Assembly (NCBI GenBank): GCA_965238265.1
Contig: OZ250185.1
Span: forward strand, 992,001 to 1,056,000
Length of the DNA: 64,000 nucleotides
Direction of reading: 5' to 3'
Source of the DNA: JAJDUF01 sp965238265
GTDB lineage: Bacteria > Chloroflexota > UBA11872 > UBA12225 > JAJDUF01
The first letter of the stretch is position 1. Each line of letters begins with the position of its first letter. This document shows positions 46,779 through 54,644 of the stretch, in pieces. Position numbers and translations under genes: made by a program. Below the pieces are notes generated by a model. It saw nothing but the letters and a program-made list of their open reading frames with translations. It was not told where the DNA came from and ran no database searches.

Positions 46779-47627
46779 CTACCCAGCGGCAGTAGATTGC
46801 CGTCGGAGGGCCAACGATGGCGCCCCGCCCCCCCGCCGCAGGTTCACGATCTCCGCCATAATCGCCAAGGCGATCTCTTCCGGCCAACGAGCGCCGATGT
46901 CCAGACCAATAGGTGCATACACCCGATGCAGCTTTTCGTCGGGAATACCTTCGGCCACCAGCCGCTCGAAGACGACCAGCACGCGCCGTTTGCTCCCGAT
47001 CATGCCGATGTACGGGGCCGGCGAGCCGATGATCTGCTGCAAGATCGCCTCGTCATGCTCATGTCCGCGCGTGACCAGCACGATATAGGTCCGCACGTGG
47101 AGCCTCAGCGTCCCCATCGCCGCGGCAAAATCCGCGGCGATCACGCGGTCCGCTTCCGGAAAGCGCTCGCGGTTGGCGAAGTGCGCGCGATCATCAATGA
47201 CCGTGACCCGGTAGCCGAGCACCTTGGCGATCTGCGCGAGCGGCTCACCGATATGGCCGGCTCCCGCGATGATGAGCTGCTCTTGCGGTAAGTGGGGCTG
47301 GATGGAAACCTCGACCACGGCCCCCTCCCGCTGCTCGGCCTGACGCAGACTGCCACCGCGCGTGGGCAGGGGAGCACCGTCGGGTGCGAATCGGGCCAGC
47401 CGGATATGCTCGTCGGCGATGGCCGGCCGCGCCGCGGCGGCGATGGCCTCCCGCACAGCGCCGGGTGGCATATCTCCTTCCACAGCACCGGAGTCGGGAG
47501 CGATGAGCTTCTGTCCAGGGGCGTAACCCGCAACCCCGCGCGCACGTATCACCGTCACGAGGGCAAACGGCCGTTCTTCATCCAGAAGGGTGGCCATCCG
47601 GCCAGCATAGGAAGGGGCAGCCATCAC
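46779..47627 (-). CDS. XdhC/CoxI-family protein (Rossmann-containing)
   Basis: The roughly 280-residue protein has an N-terminal XdhC domain (FALVTVIRARG, PPGAVREAIA) and a C-terminal Rossmann fold: LIIAGAGHIGEPLAQIAKVL, GYRVTVIDDRAHFANRERFP, YIVLVTRGHEHDEAILQQII and YIGMIGSKRRV. XdhC-type proteins help insert the molybdenum cofactor, in sulfurated form, into xanthine dehydrogenase-like enzymes. The GTG/ATG start overlaps the stop of the gene upstream, which encodes a second XdhC-like domain. No molybdoenzyme genes are in the window. Confidence 0.88.
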   Translation of the reverse strand: MMAAPSYAGRMATLLDEERPFALVTVIRARGVAGYAPGQKLIAPDSGAVEGDMPPGAVREAIAAAARPAIADEHIRLARFAPDGAPLPTRGGSLRQAEQREGAVVEVSIQPHLPQEQLIIAGAGHIGEPLAQIAKVLGYRVTVIDDRAHFANRERFPEADRVIAADFAAAMGTLRLHVRTYIVLVTRGHEHDEAILQQIIGSPAPYIGMIGSKRRVLVVFERLVAEGIPDEKLHRVYAPIGLDIGARWPEEIALAIMAEIVNLRRGGGAPSLALRRQSTAAG

Positions 47628-47971
47628 GACGCCGCGTTTTCCAAATCTGGGGTCAGCACGTCAATGAAGACCTCCATCGTCCCGCCGCACACGTCGCCGC
47701 CAGGATCGTCCGGGTCATCGGCGAGCACGAACTCCCGCAGGCCGGAGGTACGGGCGCGGAGCAGGCGCATCGCCTCCGCCCACACGTCGGCCTCGACGCA
47801 CCCGCCGCCAATCGTGCCCAGCATCGCGCCATCGGCGAAGATGAGCATGTTGGCTCCGGCCTTCTGTGGAGTCGAGCCGCGCGTGGCGACGACGGTAGTC
47901 ATGGCGACCGGTTCATCTTGGCGCAAGCGTTCGTCCGCTGCGGCGTAGAGTGTACGCATAGCTACGCTCAT
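47624..47971 (-). CDS. Short XdhC-domain protein
   Basis: The roughly 115-residue protein from the ATG at 47971 consists of a single XdhC/CoxI N-terminal domain: DEPVAMTTVVATRGSTPQKA, MLIFADGAMLGTIGGGCVEA (the GGGCVE motif) and DVCGGTMEVFIDVL. The active Cys residues of the family are present. It precedes the Rossmann-containing XdhC-like gene with a 4-base overlap; together they correspond to one full XdhC-like maturation factor split in two coupled genes. Confidence 0.88.
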   Translation of the reverse strand: MSVAMRTLYAAADERLRQDEPVAMTTVVATRGSTPQKAGANMLIFADGAMLGTIGGGCVEADVWAEAMRLLRARTSGLREFVLADDPDDPGGDVCGGTMEVFIDVLTPDLENAAS

Positions 47972-48204
47972 CTGATTATCCTTACCGGCGCTGGCGAGCA
48001 CACTGGCTCTGGGGCGGCAGTATAGCAAAGGCCGGGAGTGGCCCGTGCGCTGCGGAGGGCCGCCGGTGTAACATTCTCACCCTTGGGGCCAAGTACATCT
48101 AGTGGGCAGCAATCCTCGGCAGACACGTAGCTTGCGCCGCACGATGAAACCGACACGCGGGCGCGGCTGTCTTAGAGAACGTAGCGGTAAGAAGAGGGAG
48201 CGGT

Positions 48205-49332
48205 ATGGGTGAGGCGATCCGGAACATCGCGCGGCGCAAAGTACGGAGCGGCTTGACGATCTTCGGCATCGTCATCGGGACGTTTGCCCTGACCGTCATG
48301 GGCGGGATGACGGAGAACTTCAGTCGTCAGATTGACGGCGCTGTCCGCATCGTCGGCAACACCGTCGAGATTGATTCTGAGAAGCAGATCAACCTGACGA
48401 CCGTCCGCCGCATCGAGCGCGTTGACGGCGTGCGGGCTGTTGTCCGCAGCTTGGGGAGCGAGCTGATCGAAGACGAGGACGAGGAACGTCCGGGTATCAC
48501 CTTCGGCCCCCCCAACACCGTGTTCGGCATTGCGCCGCAACACGACACCATCTTCTTCAAGGGGGTCCGCCTCCAAGCCGGGCGCTGGTTGGAGCGTGGC
48601 GATACTTATAAGACGGTGCTCGGATCAAACGTCGCCGCCAACAAGAAGGTGGGGGTCGGCGATACCATCATTTGGCTCAAGAAGAAGCTCACGGTTGTCG
48701 GCGTCATGGAGAGCACGCAGACCTTTCCCGACAACTTTGCCGTGGTGCCGTTCGAAACGGTGCGCCGGGTGCGGCGTTTTCCGCTCTGGGTAGTCGGCAG
48801 CATTGCCGTCATCCCGGAGAGTCCACAGATTACCGAAGAGGTGGCCGAGCGGATCACCAAGCAGGTGCATGGCGTTACCGCTGAATCGCCGGAGCGGCAA
48901 ATCGCCGATATCCGCCAAGCCATGGCGATCTTCCAAGCCATCGTGCTCAGCGGCTCGCTGCTCGCTGCGATTGTCGGCGGGCTATCGGTCGTGAACACGA
49001 TGATTATGTCGGTGCGGGAGCGCACCCGCGAGATCGGGCTGAAGAAAGCGGTCGGGGCCAGCGATGGCGCTATCGTCGGGGAATACCTCCTCGAAGCGGC
49101 GATGATGGGGTTGCTCGGTGGCATTTTCGGCATCGTGCTCGGCTCCACCCTCGCCCAAGTGCTCAACGCTGCCTTTGCCGAGGCTCTCTCCGGCGCGCCG
49201 CTCTTCCTCATCACCCTGCGCCTGGTGGCCCTCACCATGGCGTTCGCGGTGGCCATCGGCGGTGTGGCCGGCTTGTACCCTGCTTGGAGCGCGTCGCGGC
49301 TCGACCCGGTGCAGGCGCTCCGCAGCACCTAA
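48205..49332 (+). CDS. MacB-type ABC transporter permease
   Basis: The 375-residue protein starts MGEAIRNIARRKVRSGLTIF, the MacB/LolC N terminus with the first membrane helix, followed by a large extracellular domain (residues about 45-235) and three C-terminal helices (SGSLLAAIVGGLSVVNTMIM, LLEAAMMGLLGGIFGIVLGS, MAFAVAIGGVAGLYPAW) ending SRLDPVQALRS. MacB-type permeases work as dimers to export macrolides, peptides or lipids by mechanotransmission. It is followed by its adaptor and ATPase genes on the same strand. Confidence 0.9.
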   Translation: MGEAIRNIARRKVRSGLTIFGIVIGTFALTVMGGMTENFSRQIDGAVRIVGNTVEIDSEKQINLTTVRRIERVDGVRAVVRSLGSELIEDEDEERPGITFGPPNTVFGIAPQHDTIFFKGVRLQAGRWLERGDTYKTVLGSNVAANKKVGVGDTIIWLKKKLTVVGVMESTQTFPDNFAVVPFETVRRVRRFPLWVVGSIAVIPESPQITEEVAERITKQVHGVTAESPERQIADIRQAMAIFQAIVLSGSLLAAIVGGLSVVNTMIMSVRERTREIGLKKAVGASDGAIVGEYLLEAAMMGLLGGIFGIVLGSTLAQVLNAAFAEALSGAPLFLITLRLVALTMAFAVAIGGVAGLYPAWSASRLDPVQALRST

Positions 49333-49379
49333 CACGCTGACCAAGACCTCGATCAAGGAAGTACGGAAGGAGAGACACT

Positions 49380-51785
49380 ATGCGTCGGATCATTATCGGG
49401 ATCATCCTACTCGTCGTAGTCGGTGCGGTGATTGTCGTCGTCAGTGGCGTGCTCCCTGTTGGGGATGGAGAAGACACCACCGCGGGGCCAACGCCTACTG
49501 CCGAACCGGACCCGTTGATCGCAGAAGGCATTGTGGTCGCCGCCAAGCAGGCGGAACTCAGCTTTGGCATCGGCGGTACGGTGACGAAGGTCTCCGTCGA
49601 GCTGGGGTCGTTGGCGCGGTCGGGCGCCATCCTTGCGACACTCGATGCGGCCGACGCCGAGCTGCAAGTGCGCTCGGCCGAAAACGACGTGCAGGCCCAC
49701 CGCGCCGCCCTCGACCAGCTCCGCACCGGGCCGCGCTCGGAGGAGATCGCTTCCCTGCAAGCGGCCGTGGCGGCCGCCCGTGCCCAGCTCGCCCAGCTCG
49801 AAGCCGCTACACCAGCGGACGAACAGACCGCACTCGCCCAACTCCAGTCCGCCAAGGTTCAGCTCGCTGCCCTCACGCAGGGGCCAGCGGCGGCAGATGT
49901 GGCCATCGCCGACGCTGCCCTCGCTACTGCCCAAGCACGGCTCGCCGCCATCGAAGACGGCCCTACCGCCGCCGACTTGACTATCGTTGACGCCGCGCTC
50001 GCTACCGCCCAAGCGCGACTCGCCGCCATCGAAGACGGCCCTACCGCCGCCGACTTGACTATCGTTGACGCCGCGCTCGCTACCGCCCAAGCGCGACTCG
50101 CCGCCATCGAAGACGGCCCTACCGCCGCCGACTTGACTATCGCCGATGCTGCCCTCGCTACCGCCCAAGCGCGACTCGCCGCCATCGAAGATGGGCCACG
50201 CCCCGAAGACGTGCGGAGCGCAGAGGCTCAAGTGCGCCAAGCGGAGATTCGCCTAGCGGCAGCACGCCAAGCAGCGCAGGGTGGCGACCTCGTGAGCGCC
50301 CAGGCCAGCCTGGCCTCGGCGCAGACCCGGTTGGCGCAAGTCAAGGCCGGGCCGACCGCCACCGACATCGCCGCGGCCCAGGCTGGCGTTGATACGGCAG
50401 AGAACTCGCTGGCCCAGCTACGCGATGGCTCGACGCGCGCCGAAGACGTGCGGGCAGCCGAGCTGGGAGTGCAGCAGGCGCTCATCGGCCTCGACCGCGC
50501 CCGCGCCGGCCGCGATACGGCCGCCAGCATGCCCGGGGTCAGCGGATCGCAGATCGCGGCGGCCGACGCCGACGTACAAGCAGCCGAGCTTGCCGTCCAA
50601 ATAGCGCAGAACAACCTGGCCAAGGTGCGTAGCGGGGCCACGCCGTGGGCCTTGCGGCAGGCCGAGCTGGCCGTCGAGCAAGCCAAGGCCGGGCTGGCGC
50701 AGCTCACTGACCCCAAGACCTACGACATCCGGACGGCCGAGGCGGCCGTAGAGCAGGCCCACGCCACACTCGCCAAAGTCAGCGCCGCCCTTGAAACCGA
50801 GATCGCGCAGGCCGAGGCCGGCCTGACCCAGGCGCAAGCCAATCTGGACCGCCTGCTGCAACCCGACGCTGCCGATCTGGAAGCCGCCCGTCAAGTGGTC
50901 CGCCAGGCGGAAGCCCAGCGCCAGAAACTCCTGCAACCCAGCGCCGCCGATCTGGAAGCCGCTCGCCAAGCAGTCCGCCAGGCGGAAGCCCAGCGCCAGA
51001 AACTCCTGCAACCCAGCGCCGCCGATCTGGAAGCCGCTCGCCAAGCAGTCCGCCAGGCGGAAGCCCAACGCCAGAAACTCCTGCAGCCCAGCGCTGCCGA
51101 TCTGGAAGTCACCCGCCAAGCGGTCCGCCAAGCGGAAGCCCAGCGCCAGAAGCTCTTTGCAGCTGCCGCGGCCAGCACGCTCGCTACGGCCCAAGCTAAC
51201 GTGGATCAGGCGCAAGCCAGTCTGGACCGCCTGCAAGCCACCCGACCCCACCAGGTCACCGCCGCCCGACAGAGCGTGGCACAGGCGCGGGCACAGCTTG
51301 CGCTCCGGCAGGCGCCGCCGACAGAGGCCGATATCGAAGCGGCGCAGGCGGCGCTGGCCCGCGCCGAAACGGCGCTCACCCAAGCTAGACAAGCACAGGA
51401 CAACACCACCCTCACAGCGCCGTTCGCCGGGACCGTGGCCACACTCTCCCTGAGCGAGGGCGAGCGTGTGGGCGCCGGTGCGGCGGTAGTCACGCTGGTT
51501 GATATGTCGCGCCTGGTGATCGAGACGAGAGACCTGGATGAAAGCGGCGTGGCGCGGGTGGCCGTTGACCAGCCGGTCGAAGTGGTTATCTATGCGCTGG
51601 AGCACACCTTGCCGGGGCGCATCGTGCGGATTGACCCGCTGGGGGTGACTCGCTCCGGCGGCGATACGATGTATACGGCGACAGTAGCACTCAGCGAGGA
51701 CGTGCCGGGGCTGCGACCCGGCATGACCACCAAGGTGGACTTCACCGCCGCCAACCCTCCACCCGAGCCAGCCGACAAATCATGA
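49380..51785 (+). CDS. Membrane fusion (HlyD/MacA-type) adaptor with greatly expanded coiled coil
   Basis: The 801-residue protein has an N-terminal membrane anchor (IIIGIILLVVVGAVIVVVSG), a lipoyl half-motif (AEGIVVAAKQAELSFGIGGT), a central coiled coil of about 580 residues and the second lipoyl half plus beta-barrel (LTAPFAGTVATLSLSEGERV). Family members are usually 350-450 residues. The coiled coil was enlarged by tandem duplications: a 26-residue unit (AIEDGPTAADLTIVDAALAT-containing) four times and a 25-residue unit (QPSAADLEAARQAVRQAEAQ-containing) four times, also near-identical in DNA. It links the MacB-type permease to the cell exterior. Confidence 0.9.
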   Translation: MRRIIIGIILLVVVGAVIVVVSGVLPVGDGEDTTAGPTPTAEPDPLIAEGIVVAAKQAELSFGIGGTVTKVSVELGSLARSGAILATLDAADAELQVRSAENDVQAHRAALDQLRTGPRSEEIASLQAAVAAARAQLAQLEAATPADEQTALAQLQSAKVQLAALTQGPAAADVAIADAALATAQARLAAIEDGPTAADLTIVDAALATAQARLAAIEDGPTAADLTIVDAALATAQARLAAIEDGPTAADLTIADAALATAQARLAAIEDGPRPEDVRSAEAQVRQAEIRLAAARQAAQGGDLVSAQASLASAQTRLAQVKAGPTATDIAAAQAGVDTAENSLAQLRDGSTRAEDVRAAELGVQQALIGLDRARAGRDTAASMPGVSGSQIAAADADVQAAELAVQIAQNNLAKVRSGATPWALRQAELAVEQAKAGLAQLTDPKTYDIRTAEAAVEQAHATLAKVSAALETEIAQAEAGLTQAQANLDRLLQPDAADLEAARQVVRQAEAQRQKLLQPSAADLEAARQAVRQAEAQRQKLLQPSAADLEAARQAVRQAEAQRQKLLQPSAADLEVTRQAVRQAEAQRQKLFAAAAASTLATAQANVDQAQASLDRLQATRPHQVTAARQSVAQARAQLALRQAPPTEADIEAAQAALARAETALTQARQAQDNTTLTAPFAGTVATLSLSEGERVGAGAAVVTLVDMSRLVIETRDLDESGVARVAVDQPVEVVIYALEHTLPGRIVRIDPLGVTRSGGDTMYTATVALSEDVPGLRPGMTTKVDFTAANPPPEPADKS
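49903..50200 (+). repeat. 78-bp coding tandem repeat, about four copies
   Basis: GCCATCGAAGACGGCCCTAC recurs at 49947, 50025, 50103 and (slightly changed) 50181, a period of exactly 78 bases. Each unit encodes 26 residues of the adaptor coiled coil, keeping frame. Confidence 0.92.
50856..51155 (+). repeat. 75-bp coding tandem repeat, four copies
   Basis: CTGCAACCCAGCGCCGCCGA-type units begin at 50856, 50931, 51006 and 51081, a period of 75 bases (25 residues). The middle copies differ at only one or two bases, so the expansion is recent or homogenised. Confidence 0.92.
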
Positions 51786-51809
51786 AGCTCTAGTCACAGC
51801 GACCACCTC

Positions 51810-51837
51810 GTAGGGGCGCAGCATGCTGCGCCCCTAC
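51810..51837. repeat. Palindrome, family D, copy 2
   Basis: GTAGGGGCGCAGCAT and its exact reverse complement form a 28-base perfect palindrome between the adaptor and ATPase genes. Confidence 0.75.
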
Positions 51838-51892
51838 AGCGAACAACGGAGCCAACGTAGAGGCGGCGCATGTACCGCCCAGGAGAAGAAGC

Positions 51893-52690
51893 ATGAGAAT
51901 GCCATCGTGGTTGCGGCCGGACACAACGCCGGCAGCCGGTAACGGCGTCGAGAGCAGCGCGGCCGCCGCGCCAACAACCAACAACGCCATCGTCGAGCTG
52001 CGCGATCTCCGTCGTGATTACGAGATGGGTGGGGAGACCATTCACGCCCTGGCCGGCATGGACCTCGTAATCCATCGCGGCGAGTTCATGAGCATCATGG
52101 GGCGCTCAGGATCGGGGAAGTCTACCCTGCTGAACATGATTGGGTGCCTCGACCGTCCGACGAGCGGCCAGGTCATCATTGACGGCGTTGATGTCACGCA
52201 GGTACCAAAGCGCCAGCTGCCCCGCATCCGCCGCGAGAAGGTCGGGTTTGTCTTTCAGCAGCACAATCTCGTGCCCATCCTCACCGCCGAAGAGAACGTC
52301 TCCCTCCCCTTGCGCTACGCCAATGTGTCCAACCGGGAGTGCCGCGAGCGTGCGCGGGCCGCGCTCGCGGCACTCAGCATGGACGACCGTCTCACCCACA
52401 AGCCCACCGAACTCTCCGGTGGTCAGCAACAGCGCGTCGCTATCGCTCGTGCGCTCGTCACCGATCCCGCTATCGTGCTCGCCGACGAGCCAACCGGCGA
52501 GCTTGACACGCAGACATCCGCCGCGATCATCGAGGTGATGCACGAGATGAATGAGCAACGCGGCCAGACGTTTATCATCGTCACCCACGACCCCGGCGTG
52601 TCCGAGCGCACCAACCGCATCATCCAGATGTCCGACGGCAAGGTGATCGACGATTCCACCGCTTCCCCGGCAGCGGTCACGGCCACCTAG
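51893..52690 (+). CDS. MacB/LolD-type ABC transporter ATPase
   Basis: The 265-residue ATPase has Walker A MGRSGSGKSTLLNMIG, Q-loop FVFQQHNLVPILTAEENVSL, signature LSGGQQQRVAIARALV, and Walker B PAIVLADEPTGELDT, the canonical LolD/MacB set. It follows the permease and adaptor genes on the same strand, completing an exporter of the MacAB type without a visible outer-membrane factor, as expected for a monoderm Chloroflexota-like host. About 40 residues precede the usual start of the domain. Confidence 0.93.
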   Translation: MRMPSWLRPDTTPAAGNGVESSAAAAPTTNNAIVELRDLRRDYEMGGETIHALAGMDLVIHRGEFMSIMGRSGSGKSTLLNMIGCLDRPTSGQVIIDGVDVTQVPKRQLPRIRREKVGFVFQQHNLVPILTAEENVSLPLRYANVSNRECRERARAALAALSMDDRLTHKPTELSGGQQQRVAIARALVTDPAIVLADEPTGELDTQTSAAIIEVMHEMNEQRGQTFIIVTHDPGVSERTNRIIQMSDGKVIDDSTASPAAVTAT

Positions 52691-52714
52691 TCGCAAGCGA
52701 GGCTCCGTTGACAT

Positions 52715-52808
52715 CTCCCGCCATTCCCGCTTGTGCGGGAATCCAGGGCGGGTACGCCGCCTGTTGCCTCAGACGCCTGGATTCCGGCTTCCGTCGGAAT
52801 GACGGGAG
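52715..52808. repeat. REP-type element with two hairpins, family C
   Basis: CCATTCCCGC-TTGT-GCGGGAATCC and GGATTCCGGC-TTCC-GTCGGAATGA are inverted relative to each other, together forming a 94-bp element bounded by TCCCG/CGGGA. Confidence 0.75.
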
Positions 52809-52866
52809 GGGGGCGCCACGGTACCCCCGGGGCCAGCGTAGCGCATTGGTAGGCTACAATAGCTCC

Positions 52867-53034
52867 ATGCAGATGACAGCGCGAGAGTTAAAGCTGCACT
52901 TGGGACACTACCTAGAGGCGGTACGTCACGGCCAGACACTGTGCATCACCTGGCGCGGTCAAGCCGTTATACACCCCGCCGACTTTCGTGTGCCGCAGCC
53001 GCGCGTTACCATACGTCCTCCTAGCGGAGAATAG
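52867..53034 (+). CDS. Phd/YefM-like antitoxin, no toxin adjacent
   Basis: The 55-residue protein from the ATG at 52867 reads MQMTARELKLHLGHYLEAVR, then HGQTLCITWRGQAVIHPA. The pattern of an N-terminal strand, ARELK/LGHYLEAVRHG helix and ITWRG strand is the Phd/YefM fold that represses its own operon and neutralises Doc, YoeB or PIN toxins. It lacks most of the C-terminal toxin-binding tail. The next gene encodes a ribbon-helix-helix protein, not a toxin. Confidence 0.6.
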   Translation: MQMTARELKLHLGHYLEAVRHGQTLCITWRGQAVIHPADFRVPQPRVTIRPPSGE

Positions 53035-53094
53035 GCTAGGCTATCCTTGACATAGGGGCGACACCGAATACATGCTTGCGCGGAGGAGGAGATC

Positions 53095-53418
53095 ATGGCG
53101 AGCACGGCCACCATCAAGCGTGGGCGTCCCCCGTACCCGGACAACGACCGCCGCGACCAAGAAATCAAGAGCTACGTCACGAAGGACGAGAAGGCACGGC
53201 TCGTCGCGCAAGCGCGCGCCGTGGGGCTATCCCTCAGCGACTATCTCCGCGCCGAGCTGCGACCGCTAGTGCCAGCCGCTGAAGAAGCGTTGGCGCAGCT
53301 CACTGCCCAGGGACTCGCGACTCCAGGTACTGGCAAGCTCCCACCATACGACCCGGCGGCAGCCAAACGTTCCGCGGCTGCGCTCATTCTGGCAGAGCGA
53401 GACACGGAGCGTCCTTGA
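53095..53418 (+). CDS. Ribbon-helix-helix DNA-binding protein (MobC/CopG-like)
   Basis: The 107-residue protein has KSYVTKDEKARLVAQARAVG followed by LSLSDYLRAELRPL, the beta-strand and two helices of a ribbon-helix-helix domain of the type found in MobC accessory relaxosome proteins and in antitoxins. The N terminus is basic. A GGAGGAG site precedes the ATG. It may be a regulator left by a plasmid or ICE; no relaxase is nearby. Confidence 0.65.
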   Translation: MASTATIKRGRPPYPDNDRRDQEIKSYVTKDEKARLVAQARAVGLSLSDYLRAELRPLVPAAEEALAQLTAQGLATPGTGKLPPYDPAAAKRSAAALILAERDTERP

Positions 53419-53483
53419 CGTGATCATCTCCATGCTCGCTGTGCTCTCTGTGGCCCACTGACCCCCGGCCACTGACCCTCTGG

Positions 53484-54593
53484 CTAGGCCGGGGGCGCCA
53501 CGGATTGGTGCCGGACCGTCAGTTTGGCGAGCCGCTCCGGATCGGGGGTAGGCAAGCGCCCGGTATGCGGTTGGAAGGTCAGCTGCGGCGTCAGCTCCAG
53601 CGGCGGTGTGGCCAGGTCCTGCTCGTAGAAGCGAGACGAGGGGAACACGTCGCCGGGGTAGGTGAAGTTGGGCAGCGTAGCCAGCTCTACACAGAACGCG
53701 CCGCCGACAGCGCTCTCCAACATGCCACCAACCCACACCGGGATACCGGCCTGCTGCGCCAGGTCGTGGACGGCCAGCGAGTTCGACAACCCTCCGGTGC
53801 GGCCCGGCTTGATATTGATGTACCGGCAAGCGTCCACCTGGATTGCCTGCTCCGCTGCCTTGACGCTGGTGATCGTCTCGTCGAGGCAGATCGGGGTCTC
53901 GATCTGCCGGGCCAGCGCCGCGTGGTCGAGCACGTCGGCGTAGTGCAGCGGCTGCTCGATGAACGCTAACCCTAGCCCATCAATGGCCTTGAAGAACGGC
54001 AGGTCGCCGAGCGTATAGCCGGCGTTACAGTCTATATGGAAGGTCGTCTTGGGAAACGCGCCGGTGACGGTACGCAGCATGTCGAGGTCCCAGCCCTTGG
54101 CGACCTTGAGCTTGATACGCGGAAAGCCGGCATCTACGGCCTGCTGGATATTGCCGAGCAGCATGTCAAGCGAGTCCTGAATACCAAAGTCGGCGCCGGC
54201 GACCACCTCGCGCGTCTCACCACCCAGCAAACGGTGGAGCGGTATTCCCGTCCGAGCCACTTCCAACGTCCACCAGCAGATTTCGATAGCGGCCTTGGCG
54301 AAGCTGTTGCCCTTGAATACGTCGAGCCGCCGGTTCAGGTCGGCAGCGGTCTCGTATTCGCGGCCGACGATGTGCGGGCCAAAGACCTCCGTGACGAGGT
54401 AGTAGACGGAGCCGGCGCTCTCCGGCAAGTACGTGGGGGCAAAGAAGGGCGTGGACTCGGACCAACCCTCGTGTTCGCCGCTCGTGGCCTTCACCAACAC
54501 CGAGTGGATGTCGTAGTCCACGCCGTAGGCCGTCCGCCAGGGATAGATGAGCGGCATCGAGACGTAGTACACATCCAGCTTGTCAATACGCAT
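53484..54593 (-). CDS. Enolase-superfamily racemase/OSBS-like enzyme
   Basis: The 369-residue protein follows the MenC/N-acylamino acid racemase pattern: PRIKLKVAKGWD (KxK lysines), FHIDCNAGYT, AFIEQPL, ICLDETI and NIKPGRTGG (second lysine side), with the metal ligands D, E and D. OSBS and N-succinylamino acid racemase belong to this subgroup; without other menaquinone genes here a racemase or epimerase role is at least as likely. Adjacent, on the same strand, is a heparinase II/III-like gene, so it may act on its products. Confidence 0.85.
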   Translation of the reverse strand: MRIDKLDVYYVSMPLIYPWRTAYGVDYDIHSVLVKATSGEHEGWSESTPFFAPTYLPESAGSVYYLVTEVFGPHIVGREYETAADLNRRLDVFKGNSFAKAAIEICWWTLEVARTGIPLHRLLGGETREVVAGADFGIQDSLDMLLGNIQQAVDAGFPRIKLKVAKGWDLDMLRTVTGAFPKTTFHIDCNAGYTLGDLPFFKAIDGLGLAFIEQPLHYADVLDHAALARQIETPICLDETITSVKAAEQAIQVDACRYINIKPGRTGGLSNSLAVHDLAQQAGIPVWVGGMLESAVGGAFCVELATLPNFTYPGDVFPSSRFYEQDLATPPLELTPQLTFQPHTGRLPTPDPERLAKLTVRHQSVAPPA

Positions 54594-54644
54594 GCAGCGC
54601 TCCTTTGGCGAGCTATCAGCTATCAGCGGTCGGTGAACGGGCCA

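Noticed and set aside
50418..51605. 395-codon minus-strand frame with repeated residues
   Set aside because: Its repeats merely mirror the tandem repeats of the adaptor gene on the other strand.
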